From assembly GCA_017512705.1 (NCBI GenBank), contig JAFWEX010000008.1, positions 24,949 through 88,948 on the forward strand: a stretch of 64,000 bases of DNA, in the 5' to 3' direction. Shown here piece after piece: positions 53,142 to 62,097 of the stretch (position 1 is the stretch's first letter; every line of letters starts with the position of its first letter). The stretch comes from Paenibacillus sp. GTDB lineage: Bacteria; Bacillota; Bacilli; Paenibacillales; Paenibacillaceae. The position numbers and the translations under genes are program-made. The notes beneath the pieces are model-generated. The model worked only from the letters and a program-made list of their open reading frames with translations, was not told where the DNA came from and searched no databases.

Positions 53142-53960
53142 ATGACTGAACAACAAAGGGAAATGCGGGTTGCTTTGATTCAAGGAGATATTAAGCTAGG
53201 AGATCCGGAAGCTAACCATGAACATATGAAGCATCTATTGGAACGTGCAGTGGAGCTACATCCGGATCTGAAGCTGGCTGTGCTTCCTGAACTGTGGAAC
53301 ACAGGATATGCTTTGCCGCAAATTCATGAATTAGCTGACCCGGAAGGTCAGAGATCCAGAGAATGGCTTTCTGCTTTTGCACAAAAACATCAAATTTCGA
53401 TCGTTGGCGGCTCCATAGCCGAAAAGCGTGAGGGACAGATCTACAATACAATGTATGCCTATAATGAGGAAGGAATAGAATTATCACGTTACGATAAACT
53501 TCACTTGTTCCGGTTGATGGATGAAGAGAAATATTTCGAACCTGGAGCAGAGCCTGAAATGTTTGAAATCGGTAACGGTCTTACCGCAGGGGCGTCAATC
53601 TGTTATGATATTCGTTTTCCTGAATTAGCTCGAACTCTCGCGCTAAATGGTGCGCGTGCACTCATTGTACCTGCCGAATGGCCGAATCCCCGTCTGCATC
53701 ACTGGCGCACATTGTTGACCGCTCGGGCTATTGAGAACCAGATGTACGTGATCGCATGTAACCGCGTCGGGAAAGAGGGAGACACTGAATTTTTTGGTCA
53801 TTCGATGATCATCGACCCATGGGGCGAGATTGTTGCTGAAGGCGGTGAAGGGGAAGAGATCGTATCTGGAGTCATTCGCCCTAGTTTAGTTGACGAAGTG
53901 CGCGGACGTATTCCTGTGTTTGAGGACCGCAGACCGAGTATTTATTCTAACTCGAAGTAA
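53142..53960 (+). CDS. mtnU: Carbon-nitrogen hydrolase, probable omega-amidase MtnU
   Basis: This nitrilase-fold protein of 272 residues has the Glu-Lys-Cys triad: Glu in AVLPELWNTGY, Lys in RYDKLHLF and Cys in SICYDIRFPELA. In Bacillus, mtnU (ykrU) lies beside mtnE (ykrV) and removes the amide made by glutamine-type transamination. The ATG at 53142 follows GGAGGAG; the earlier in-frame ATG at 53079 has no ribosome site. Confidence 0.78.
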   Translation: MTEQQREMRVALIQGDIKLGDPEANHEHMKHLLERAVELHPDLKLAVLPELWNTGYALPQIHELADPEGQRSREWLSAFAQKHQISIVGGSIAEKREGQIYNTMYAYNEEGIELSRYDKLHLFRLMDEEKYFEPGAEPEMFEIGNGLTAGASICYDIRFPELARTLALNGARALIVPAEWPNPRLHHWRTLLTARAIENQMYVIACNRVGKEGDTEFFGHSMIIDPWGEIVAEGGEGEEIVSGVIRPSLVDEVRGRIPVFEDRRPSIYSNSK

Positions 53961-54050
53961 GTTTAATCTGAAAAAAATGCGATATGCTGTTTATTTCTCC
54001 AGGAGAAGGGTAATCATTACTATCCCGTCACCAAGGAGGATGATCAATCA

Positions 54051-54233
54051 ATGGACAACCATGTGAAAGATACGCTCAGGAGACTGGAACAAGGCAACAG
54101 AAGGGTAGATCACTTAAGAGCATTCTTAGAGAATGGGACAGGAGGCTTATCACCCCCTGAGTTTTCGGAGAAAGAAAGCCGTACCATGAATCAACAGAAC
54201 AGGCTGACAAGTGATCGGAATTTGCGAAAGTAA
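54051..54233 (+). CDS. Small hypothetical protein, 60 residues
   Basis: The gene has a strong ribosome site (AAGGAGGATGATC) and starts MDNHVKDTLRRLEQGNRRVD. It is highly polar, rich in Arg, Asn and Glu, with no membrane helix. It is followed by a long gap and a terminator. I do not recognise it. The ribosome site is the main support. Confidence 0.55.
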   Translation: MDNHVKDTLRRLEQGNRRVDHLRAFLENGTGGLSPPEFSEKESRTMNQQNRLTSDRNLRK

Positions 54234-54467
54234 GGTTTAAGACCAGGCTTGAGCAAATTAGTTGAAGGTTGTGAGTCATAATGATATGTAACAGGATAGG
54301 TAAAGGCTATTCGTATATATGTAGTCGGGTAAGATGAACATTGTATGCATCAAAATAAGAAGCATAAGTACAGTAAAATGAAGGTTAGCGGATGAATAGT
54401 GGCTGCTTAATTGCCATAGTTCAATACGTTAACAAGCAACATTGTACTGTAAAAAATACTCTATTGA

Positions 54468-54502
54468 TGTACAGGTCAGTTGTTTCGACTGTCCTGTACA
54501 TC
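54468..54502 (+). repeat. Long hairpin preceding a terminator
   Basis: ATGTACAGG-t-CAGT pairs with ACTG-t-CCTGTACAT around a 7-base loop. It is followed at once by the terminator hairpin at 54508-54547. Together they may end a small RNA or the upstream gene's transcript. Confidence 0.65.
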
Positions 54503-54507
54503 GCTGA

Positions 54508-54547
54508 AGCTGTCCTGTCGTCGTGATACGACGTGGACAGCTTTTTA
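54508..54547 (+). terminator. Terminator with extended stem
   Basis: AAGCTGTCC and GGACAGCTT enclose a second stem GTCGT/ACGAC, and five T follow. Confidence 0.85.
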
Positions 54548-54629
54548 GTATGGGTTCGGAATCTCAGGTAGCTAGTTTCTAAACGGGTCACGGGTCAAAA
54601 AAATCCACGCACCTGCTTCACTTACCGGT

Positions 54630-55550
54630 TTAATTGGTCTTGGAAAGCTCCGAAACGGTTTGTTGAAAGGTCTGTATAAAGGCCTCGGCTGCCTTGGAAA
54701 GCACGCGTCCTTGACGATAAGCAACTACAAGAGTCCGGCTCGGCGTTGGATCAGCAAGCGGAACATAGACCGGCACAAATTCACTTCGAGGCGCACGAGC
54801 AATAAAACGAGGGACCAAAGTAATCCCCATGCCTGTGGCTACGAGTGATTGCAACGTTTCAATATTGGTGCTCTCAAACACGACTTGTGGGTTGAAACCG
54901 GCCTGTTCACAAAGATCAAATGTCAATTTGCGAAAGCCTTGCCCCTTTTTTAAAACAACAAATGGCTCATCCCGCAGTTCATCTATTCGAACCGGTTGTA
55001 GCTGACCAGCGGCTCCTCGTTGAGCTAGGGGGTGATCAGGCGGGACAGCTAAATCAATTCGCTCCTCACCGATTGTAACATAAGACAAGGTCGGCTCTTG
55101 CAACGGTAGAGAGAGAAGGCTGAGATCAGCTTTTCCACTTGCTGTTAATTTTTCGAGGGTAATCCCTGAGTCCTCCAGCAGTGTTACTTCAATATCGGGG
55201 TAAGCTTGTTGAAACGCCGGGAGCACATGTGGTAGTAGGTGAGAACCCGTAATCGGCATGCTGCCAACAACAACTTTGCCCTTACGAAGCTGCGAAATGT
55301 CCGACATCTCCTGACGTAGCAGTTCCACGGCATCCACAATTTTCTGTGCTTGTTCTACAAAAGTGACTCCCGCATGAGTGAGTTCTACCGTACTTGTATT
55401 GCGTTGAAACAGGAGTACGCCAAGTTCCTTTTCCAACTTGGACAGTTGTTGGCTTAGTGAAGGCTGGGCAATATGTAATTTCTCCGCAGCTCTTGAAAAA
55501 TTTCGTTCAGCTGCAATCTGCAGCGTATATTGGAGTTGTCTGAATTCCAT
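54630..55550 (-). CDS. LysR-family transcriptional regulator
   Basis: The 306-residue protein has an N-terminal helix-turn-helix (MEFRQLQYTLQIAAERNFSRA, LHIAQPSLSQQLSKLEKELG) and a periplasmic-binding-type effector domain from about residue 90. It is divergent from the leuCD operon, so it may control leuCD and itself. The effector cannot be read from sequence. Relatives include CysL, CcpC and AlsR, which act on nearby divergent genes. Confidence 0.88.
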   Translation of the reverse strand: MEFRQLQYTLQIAAERNFSRAAEKLHIAQPSLSQQLSKLEKELGVLLFQRNTSTVELTHAGVTFVEQAQKIVDAVELLRQEMSDISQLRKGKVVVGSMPITGSHLLPHVLPAFQQAYPDIEVTLLEDSGITLEKLTASGKADLSLLSLPLQEPTLSYVTIGEERIDLAVPPDHPLAQRGAAGQLQPVRIDELRDEPFVVLKKGQGFRKLTFDLCEQAGFNPQVVFESTNIETLQSLVATGMGITLVPRFIARAPRSEFVPVYVPLADPTPSRTLVVAYRQGRVLSKAAEAFIQTFQQTVSELSKTN

Positions 55551-55638
55551 ACGTACATGTCATCCCTTTCATTAGTGTCGTTATTATATCATTAAAGTTG
55601 CTTCAATCGTTAAGGATGATATGAAGCAAACGGAAGTG

Positions 55639-55667
55639 TTGACAGGGGATATAGGTGGACGTATTAT
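55639..55667 (+). promoter_or_regulatory. Promoter of the leuCD leader transcript
   Basis: TTGACA (55639-55644) and TATTAT (55662-55667) have a 17-base spacer. The start should be near 55674, about 220 bases before leuC. Confidence 0.75.
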
Positions 55668-55678
55668 AAGAGTTATAT

Positions 55679-55697
55679 GATAATGATAATTGTTATC
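55679..55697 (+). promoter_or_regulatory. Fur-box-like operator near the transcription start
   Basis: GATAATGATAATTGTTATC matches the classic 19-base Fur box at 17 of 19 positions, and TGATAATTGTTATCA matches the 15-base 7-1-7 form at 14. It lies just downstream of the promoter, where a bound repressor would block transcription. It could also form an RNA hairpin (TGATAA/TTATCA). The regulator is not shown. Confidence 0.65.
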
Positions 55698-55702
55698 ATT
55701 TG

Positions 55703-55727
55703 AAACCTCTGCTTACAACAGAGGTTT
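55703..55727 (+). terminator. Leader hairpin, possible attenuator
   Basis: AAACCTCTG and CAGAGGTTT form a 9-bp stem. It is followed by ATTGTCG before a T-rich stretch (55735-55745), so it is an imperfect terminator. It could end a short Fur-controlled RNA or control leuC. Confidence 0.5.
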
Positions 55728-55893
55728 ATTGTCGTTTGTTTTTTTATAGGATAAACCTATTACATCTATAGTTATTATATCTTGGAACAATGAAGGAAGG
55801 GGTGATATATTTATCTCATTCAAGAGCTTCTCTTTTTTATACGAGCATGCACGAGGCTCTTCCAAGGACCGAACTTATGATGAGGTGAAGATG
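55728..55893 (+). other. Remaining leuC leader
   Basis: The leader holds ATAGG-N5-CCTAT (55746-55760), a dyad that could be a LysR-type site, and AAGAGC/GCTCTT arms (around 55822 and 55856) of a larger hairpin. No T-box core or gene was seen. Confidence 0.4.
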
Positions 55894-57315
55894 ATGACTA
55901 AAAAAACGATGTTTGAAAAGATTTGGGAAAACCACGTGATTCATCAGGAAGAAGGAAAACCAAGCATCCTGTATATTGACCTGCATTTGGTGCATGAAGT
56001 AACATCCCCGCAAGCATTTGAAGGACTTCGACTCAGTGGTCGCAAAGTTCGCCGCCCAGAGTTGACCTTTGCAACGATGGACCACAACGTACCGACAAAG
56101 GATCGTTTCAATATTACGGATCCCATCTCCAAACAGCAAATCGACACACTGTCTCAGAACTGTCGGGATTTCGGTGTGAAACTATATGACCTGGATACGA
56201 TCGACCAAGGGGTGGTTCACGTCATGGGGCCTGAGCTGGGTCTGACTCACCCGGGTAAAACGATTGTTTGCGGCGATAGTCACACGTCCACTCACGGCGC
56301 TTTCGGTGCTCTTGCATTTGGTATCGGAACAAGCGAAGTGGAACACGTTATGGCAACACAATGTTTACAACAAGCGAAAGCTAAAACGATGGAAGTTCGT
56401 TTTGTCGGTAAACGGAACCCTGGTGTTACAGCAAAAGATATGATCCTCGCGGTTATTGCCAAGTATGGCACAGATTTTGCAACAGGTTATGTTATCGAGT
56501 ACACAGGTGAATCCATCCGTGAACTGAGCATGGAAGAGCGTATGACGGTATGTAACATGTCTATTGAAGGCGGAGCAAGAGCTGGTATGATCGCACCGGA
56601 TGAAACGACTTTTGAATATCTGCGTGGACGTGAATATGTTCCAGCAGGAGCGAAGTTTGACGAAGCAGTTGCAGCTTGGAAAGAGCTTGTAACGGATGAG
56701 GGTGCTGAGTTTGACCGTGTTGTTGAAATTGATGTAGAATCACTGATCCCGCAAGTAACCTGGGGCACAAGTCCAGGCATGGGTACAGATATTTCTTCGA
56801 AGGTTCCTGTACCAGCAGAACTTCCTACTGAAAACGAACGTAAAGCAGCTGAAAAAGCGCTTGAGTATATGGGGCTTACCCCAGGAACACCGATGTCCGA
56901 AATTCCGATTGATTATGTATTTATCGGTTCTTGTACGAACGGACGGATTGAGGATCTGCGTGCAGCAGCAAAAGTGGCTAAAGGGCACTCAGTTTCCAGC
57001 AATGTGACTGCAATTGTTGTACCAGGCTCTGGACGTGTTAAAATTCAGGCTGAAAAAGAAGGTTTGGACAAAATTTTCACGGAAGCCGGTTTTGAGTGGC
57101 GGGATGCGGGATGCAGTATGTGTCTTGCGATGAATCCGGACGTACTGCAACCAGGACAACGTTGTGCATCAACTTCCAACCGTAACTTTGAAGGACGTCA
57201 AGGACGCGGTGGACGGACGCATCTGGTTTCGCCGGCAATGGCGGCAGCAGCAGCGATTAAAGGACACTTTGTAGACGTGCGTGACTGGAATTTCAAAACA
57301 GAAGCGGTTATCTAA
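55894..57315 (+). CDS. leuC: 3-isopropylmalate dehydratase large subunit
   Basis: LeuC with LeuD isomerises isopropylmalate using a [4Fe-4S] cluster. The protein (473 residues) has [38 protein letters not shown] and the cluster cysteines in GSCTN and in [10 protein letters not shown]. The ATG at 55894 lies 6 bases after GAGGTG; a GTG at 55885 and an ATG at 55891 are alternatives. The iron-sulfur cofactor gives meaning to the Fur-like site upstream. Confidence 0.95.
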   Translation: MTKKTMFEKIWENHVIHQEEGKPSILYIDLHLVHEVTSPQAFEGLRLSGRKVRRPELTFATMDHNVPTKDRFNITDPISKQQIDTLSQNCRDFGVKLYDLDTIDQGVVHVMGPELGLTHPGKTIVCGDSHTSTHGAFGALAFGIGTSEVEHVMATQCLQQAKAKTMEVRFVGKRNPGVTAKDMILAVIAKYGTDFATGYVIEYTGESIRELSMEERMTVCNMSIEGGARAGMIAPDETTFEYLRGREYVPAGAKFDEAVAAWKELVTDEGAEFDRVVEIDVESLIPQVTWGTSPGMGTDISSKVPVPAELPTENERKAAEKALEYMGLTPGTPMSEIPIDYVFIGSCTNGRIEDLRAAAKVAKGHSVSSNVTAIVVPGSGRVKIQAEKEGLDKIFTEAGFEWRDAGCSMCLAMNPDVLQPGQRCASTSNRNFEGRQGRGGRTHLVSPAMAAAAAIKGHFVDVRDWNFKTEAVI

Positions 57316-57346
57316 GTAATAACGGGCAGAAGGGAGAACGGAATAT

Positions 57347-57949
57347 ATGGAAGCATTTAAAACACTGCAAGGTATTGTTGCACCGGTAGACCGGGTTAAT
57401 GTAGACACAGACGCAATTATTCCAAAACAATTTTTGAAGCGCATTGAACGCACGGGATTTGGACAATTTTTGTTCTACGAATGGCGTTTTGATGAAGAGG
57501 GGAACAACAATCCTTCCTTCGAGATGAACAAACCTCGTTATCAAGGAGCATCTATTATGATTTCCCGTGCAAACTTTGGCTGCGGATCTTCACGTGAGCA
57601 TGCGCCTTGGGCGATCATGGACTATGGATTCCGTTGTGTCATTGCACCGTCTTTTGCGGATATCTTCTATAATAACTGTTTCAAGAATGGCATTTTGCCA
57701 ATAAAACTGTCCGAAGAGCAGGTGGAAGACTTGTTCCAACGTACAGCGAGTCATGAAAACTACGAGCTTAATGTGGATCTGGAAAACAAAACAATTAAGG
57801 ATGCACATGGGTTGCACATCGATTTTGATCTGGATGAACACCGTCGTCAATTCCTCCTGCAAGGTCTGGACGATATCGGTCTGACACTTCAGCACGATGA
57901 TGCGATTACTGCTTATGAACAGCGCCATGCAGCCAAACTCTTTGGTTAA
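57347..57949 (+). CDS. leuD: 3-isopropylmalate dehydratase small subunit
   Basis: The 200-residue swivel subunit has [20 protein letters not shown] and the conserved [14 protein letters not shown] substrate site. It lies 31 bases after leuC with its own ribosome site. No leuA or leuB is in the window. Confidence 0.95.
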   Translation: MEAFKTLQGIVAPVDRVNVDTDAIIPKQFLKRIERTGFGQFLFYEWRFDEEGNNNPSFEMNKPRYQGASIMISRANFGCGSSREHAPWAIMDYGFRCVIAPSFADIFYNNCFKNGILPIKLSEEQVEDLFQRTASHENYELNVDLENKTIKDAHGLHIDFDLDEHRRQFLLQGLDDIGLTLQHDDAITAYEQRHAAKLFG

Positions 57950-57966
57950 TTGAAGTTAGCATGCTA

Positions 57967-58021
57967 AGCCTCTAGTCGAGTAAGGAATATTTATGTTCCT
58001 TATTACGCTAGAGGTTTTTTT
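57967..58021 (+). terminator. Terminator of the leuCD operon
   Basis: CCTCTAG and CTAGAGG are the base of a long stem with an inner AGTAAGGAA/TTCCTTATT part, followed by seven T. Confidence 0.92.
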
Positions 58022-58240
58022 GTTTAAGGAGCGTTAGCGATTTTATGTAGTTCGTTTCTCTATAAATTTACAGAAAAGAGTGTTCAGTTTACGACTAATT
58101 ATGACAAGGTTGTAATCGGTTCACTAGATATTATCTGATAGACTGGTTAGTAGATTATGGATAGGTACATAACGTTTTGCGGGCTTCAGCATGAAAAGTA
58201 AGTCGAAATTTTATAACTTCATAAGAATGGTGGATGTCGA

Positions 58241-59650
58241 ATGAAAAAATGGGAGACAGCAGTCTTATTTGTTCTGTTTCTATGTCTTTTTCCGGTAATG
58301 GCTTATGCAGACCGCGCGCCTTCGATCGTGCTTGATGGAACCGCCATTCATCAGAAGGCGGGAGCAACTGCTGAGAACACGGGCAAAACGGTGATGGTTC
58401 CCATTCGCATTGTATCCGAGAATCTGGGTTATGACGTGAAGTGGGATCAGGCCGCGCAAACTGTGCATGTTCAGCGAGGGACTAACTCCATTGAAATGAC
58501 TGCTGGCAAAGACGCAGCCTTAGTAAACGGCAATGTGGTCAATCTGGACGCTCCTCCACTGATAAAACAGGGTACAACTCTTGTCCCATTACGTTTTATA
58601 GGTGAGGGCATGGGATTGCGTGTTGGCTGGGACAATGGTACCAAAACGGTCAGTCTGTTCAGCATCCCGCCTGTAGTAGATCAAGAGCCTGGCAGTGATT
58701 CTGAAGCGAAGCCTACCCCAGTCGGTCTGACAGAACTGCAAAGTGTTAATTACAGTGGGGACCGTTTAATCCTGACAACGAATGGGACCATCAGTCCAAA
58801 AGTATCGAGTATAAGTGGGCCTGAGCGAATCATTGTAGATCTGCCGAATACCACTTTTGCGCAAACGTTCTTGCAAGGGCAGTCAGCAAATTCCGATGGT
58901 AGCGGGTCAATCGCCGTTCAGGATTCTTCCCTAGTTTCTAAAATCCGGTATGCCACGTTCAGTCAGTCACCATCAACTGTGCGAGTAGTTCTGGATCTGA
59001 CGCAGAGTGCATCGGCAAAATGGTCACTAGGAGAAAACAATGTGCTGCTTATTGATCTTACACCTAGTACAAATGATACTTCTGGCACTAAACCCGCGTT
59101 ACCAGAAAAAGAAGGTAAAAAGGTGGTTGTTATTGACCCTGGACATGGTGGACGTCAGTCCGGTGCGGTGAGCGTAACGGGCGCCTATGAAAAAGATTTT
59201 AACCTAGCTGTAGGACTTAAAGTAAAGACGATTTTGGAACAGAATGCTGACATTCAAGTTGTTACTACACGTCAGGATGATTCGGAGCTCTCGTTGCAGC
59301 AACGGGTGGATATTGCCAAGCTAAATCAGGCAGACCTCTTTGTATCGATCCATGGAAATAATTTTACGACGGCTCTTCCAAACGGAATTGAGACGTTGTA
59401 TACACGGAAAGATAGCGAGAGTTTAGCATTAATCCTTCACAAACACGTATTACCTGTTACAGGTCTAAAGGACCGTGGCGTCAAAGTCGCAAGCTTGCAT
59501 GTGACAAGAGAAACAGTAATGCCTGCTGTTTTACTTGAATTGGGATTTTTGAGTAATCCGACCGACGAAGCATTAATGTTAACGGAGTCCTATCAAGACC
59601 AATGTGCGCAAGCAATTGTAGATGGAATCAAAGAATATTTAAGTTTATAG
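58241..59650 (+). CDS. N-acetylmuramoyl-L-alanine amidase, copy 1
   Basis: The exported 469-residue protein has a signal peptide ending VMAYA, a copper-amine-oxidase-N-like domain (about 27-140, with GTTLVPLRFIGEGMGLRVGW), an AMIN-like domain (about 160-275), and an Amidase_3 catalytic domain (about 288-465). Zinc ligands are in DPGHGG, EKDFNLAV and SIHGN, and the catalytic Glu is in LLELGFLSN. It cuts the bond between muramic acid and the stem peptide. It is a close relative of the next gene. Confidence 0.92.
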   Translation: MKKWETAVLFVLFLCLFPVMAYADRAPSIVLDGTAIHQKAGATAENTGKTVMVPIRIVSENLGYDVKWDQAAQTVHVQRGTNSIEMTAGKDAALVNGNVVNLDAPPLIKQGTTLVPLRFIGEGMGLRVGWDNGTKTVSLFSIPPVVDQEPGSDSEAKPTPVGLTELQSVNYSGDRLILTTNGTISPKVSSISGPERIIVDLPNTTFAQTFLQGQSANSDGSGSIAVQDSSLVSKIRYATFSQSPSTVRVVLDLTQSASAKWSLGENNVLLIDLTPSTNDTSGTKPALPEKEGKKVVVIDPGHGGRQSGAVSVTGAYEKDFNLAVGLKVKTILEQNADIQVVTTRQDDSELSLQQRVDIAKLNQADLFVSIHGNNFTTALPNGIETLYTRKDSESLALILHKHVLPVTGLKDRGVKVASLHVTRETVMPAVLLELGFLSNPTDEALMLTESYQDQCAQAIVDGIKEYLSL

Positions 59651-59906
59651 AACAGAATTTCGTAAATATGCATATCGGGCATGTTCGTTGTTTCAAGATG
59701 TATGTTTGATAAAAAAGGAAAAAGTAAGACATAAAAATGTAAAAAAAGCTTGATCTGTCAACGTTTTTTTTTCTGTTATGTTGGAATATATTCGCAACTT
59801 TTGAGATTGGGAGGCGTCTAATAGGTGTCTGGTAATGCCCATGTGTTCAGAACGTTGGGAGATTGCAACATGCAGTAAAAAAATATGAGATTGGTAGGGG
59901 TGAAGG

Positions 59907-61316
59907 ATGAAGAAGTTCGGTTTTTTGGTACTGTTATTTGTCTTTGGTCTCGTTTTTCCGGGCTATAGTCATGCAGCAGCAGACACGCATATAATCCTAG
60001 ACGGGAAAGAGATTGTACAGCCAACGGAAGCGAAAGCGGAAAACATCGACAGTAAAGTGATGGTGCCGATTCGTGTAGTGTCCGAAAGTTTGGGATACTC
60101 CGTGGACTGGAAGCAACAGTCTCAAACGGTGACGATTAGCAAAGACAACACTGCCATACAGATGATTGTTGGAAAAAAGAAGGCAACTGTGAACGGCAGT
60201 AACGTAGACCTGGATGCCCCGCCCCTTGTCAAAAAAGGTACGACATTAGTGCCTCTCCGTTTCATCGGAGAGCAAATGGGTCTTAAGGTGGGTTGGAACA
60301 ACACCACCAAGACGGTAACATTAGTTACCCAGAACTCAGGCTCTGGAAACGGGACAACCACTCCTCCAAGTTCTGGTAATCAAGACGGAGATACGGAACA
60401 GGAAGGTCTTGTACTGGTGAACGGCATCAGCTTCAGTGACAATCGTTTTATTATTGCCACTAGCGGGTTGACGAAGCCGAACGTCTTCACGATGACAGGA
60501 CCTGATCGGATTGTAATTGACCTGCCAAACACTGCTTTTGCTGACTCATTTAGTCAGGGTCATGCGCTGGACAACAATCAGAATGGACAACTTGTAGTGG
60601 ATGGCGATCCTGACGTGTCTCGCGTTCGTTATTCCTTATTTGACAATAGTTCTTCGACGATTCGATTTGTCATTGATCTGTCAAGTGCTAAGGGATACAG
60701 TGTACAGAATGACTCAGGAGTGGTTCTCATTGATCTGAACAATCAATCTGGCACACCTGCTCCACCAGTTGGTGGAAATGGTAAGAAGGTTGTAGTCATC
60801 GATGCTGGGCACGGGAACCAGGACCCTGGAGCAATTGGTGTTACTGGCAAAAGAGAAAAAGATTTCAATCTTGCCATGGCGCTGAAAGTGGAGGCACTGC
60901 TGAAAAAAGAATCGAAAATCGACACAATTTTAACACGTAGCGATGATACATTTCTCGCACTGAAAGAGCGTGTGAAAGTTGCACAAGACATAAATGCAGA
61001 TATTTTTATCTCCATTCACGCAAACAGCGGTCCTGTTGCGGCAACGGGTGTAGAAACGTTTTACTCTCGCTCGGTCAGCAAGGAACTGGCTAATGTTATG
61101 CACAAATATCTCGTGAAGTCTTCCGGTCTGAAAGACAGAGGAGTTAAAATGGCCAGCCTCCATGTGACCCGTGAAACAACAATGCCAGCGGTATTGCTGG
61201 AAGGAGGATTCCTGAGCAACAAGAGTGATGAGGCTGTACTGTTTACGGAAACTTTCCAGAACAACGTAGCCAAAGGTATTGTTGCCGGAATCAAGGAGTA
61301 TCTGGGAATTCAATAG
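59907..61316 (+). CDS. N-acetylmuramoyl-L-alanine amidase, copy 2
   Basis: This protein has the same length (469) and the same order of domains as the gene before it: signal peptide ending YSHA, copper-amine-oxidase-N-like, AMIN-like and Amidase_3. Matching segments include GTTLVPLRFIGEQMGLKVGW and ASLHVTRETTMPAVLLEGGFLSN. Zinc ligands are in DAGHGN, EKDFNLAM and SIHAN. In the C-terminal motif Gly replaces the Leu next to Glu. The pair is a tandem duplication that has diverged. Confidence 0.92.
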   Translation: MKKFGFLVLLFVFGLVFPGYSHAAADTHIILDGKEIVQPTEAKAENIDSKVMVPIRVVSESLGYSVDWKQQSQTVTISKDNTAIQMIVGKKKATVNGSNVDLDAPPLVKKGTTLVPLRFIGEQMGLKVGWNNTTKTVTLVTQNSGSGNGTTTPPSSGNQDGDTEQEGLVLVNGISFSDNRFIIATSGLTKPNVFTMTGPDRIVIDLPNTAFADSFSQGHALDNNQNGQLVVDGDPDVSRVRYSLFDNSSSTIRFVIDLSSAKGYSVQNDSGVVLIDLNNQSGTPAPPVGGNGKKVVVIDAGHGNQDPGAIGVTGKREKDFNLAMALKVEALLKKESKIDTILTRSDDTFLALKERVKVAQDINADIFISIHANSGPVAATGVETFYSRSVSKELANVMHKYLVKSSGLKDRGVKMASLHVTRETTMPAVLLEGGFLSNKSDEAVLFTETFQNNVAKGIVAGIKEYLGIQ

Positions 61317-61350
61317 GAAACATTCGTTATGCTGAGGAGGCTGAGTTAGA

Positions 61351-62028
61351 ATGAACAAAAAAATATGGATCGCAGCTTTGCTGGTAACGGTAGTGGCTGT
61401 AGCTGCTGGATGTGGAAGTAAACCGACAGCTGCACCAGTACAGACGCAAAGTGAAGGATCAGAGACACAAACAGGGAACGGCGATACAGAGGTGCAGGAT
61501 GAAGTGATTACAGATCCTGCAACGGCTGGTTCCGAGGAAACTACAACACCATCCAACTCGGCGAACGGAAGCACGGAAGGAACACCAAGTCCAGGTGAAA
61601 CATCCACGGACAAGCCTTCTACGGCAAGCAAAGAGAAGAAGACGATTGAAGTGTTCTATACCGATCCGGAAGAGCTTGAGCTGCATAAAGCGACAGCTGA
61701 AATCAGCTATGCATCGGAAGAGGACAAATATAAAGCTGCTTTTGCATCCTTACAGCAAAACAAAGATGAAAAACTTGTCCCGCTGTGGTCCAAAGATATT
61801 GAATTGAAATCGGTACAGTTCAATGACGGTGCGTTGACGCTGGACATTCATATGCCGGATACAGCTCGTCTTGGAGCAGGTGGCGAAGTGTTTGCACTGG
61901 ACGCACTGAAACAAACTTTCTTCCAGTTTGATGAAGTAAAAACACTCGATCTGTTGGTCGATGGTCAATCATCCGAAAGTTTGATGGGACATGTGGATCT
62001 TGAGCATCCAATGACAAGATCTAACTAA
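61351..62028 (+). CDS. GerMN-domain lipoprotein
   Basis: The 225-residue protein has a lipobox VAAGCG at residues 16-21, a long Thr/Ser/Glu/Gly-rich linker to about residue 95, and a GerMN domain (IEVFYTDPEELELHKATAEI to the end). GerM of Bacillus is a sporulation and germination lipoprotein with two such domains; this one has one. It lies 34 bases after the second amidase with GGAGG before the ATG, so it is probably co-transcribed. Confidence 0.88.
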   Translation: MNKKIWIAALLVTVVAVAAGCGSKPTAAPVQTQSEGSETQTGNGDTEVQDEVITDPATAGSEETTTPSNSANGSTEGTPSPGETSTDKPSTASKEKKTIEVFYTDPEELELHKATAEISYASEEDKYKAAFASLQQNKDEKLVPLWSKDIELKSVQFNDGALTLDIHMPDTARLGAGGEVFALDALKQTFFQFDEVKTLDLLVDGQSSESLMGHVDLEHPMTRSN

Positions 62029-62097
62029 GTTGTGCTTCATGCGTGGACCGTGGTTTCACGGAATTAGGTTGTTTTACATGAGAGAGGGGAATCATAG

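Larger units (their letters stand above)
54234..54629 (+). other. Non-coding gap between the small gene and lysR
   Basis: No gene is visible in these 396 bases. They hold TACAGTA (about 54350) and its complement TACTGTA (about 54446), then two strong hairpins at 54468-54547, and an A-rich tail near 54598. Confidence 0.5.
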
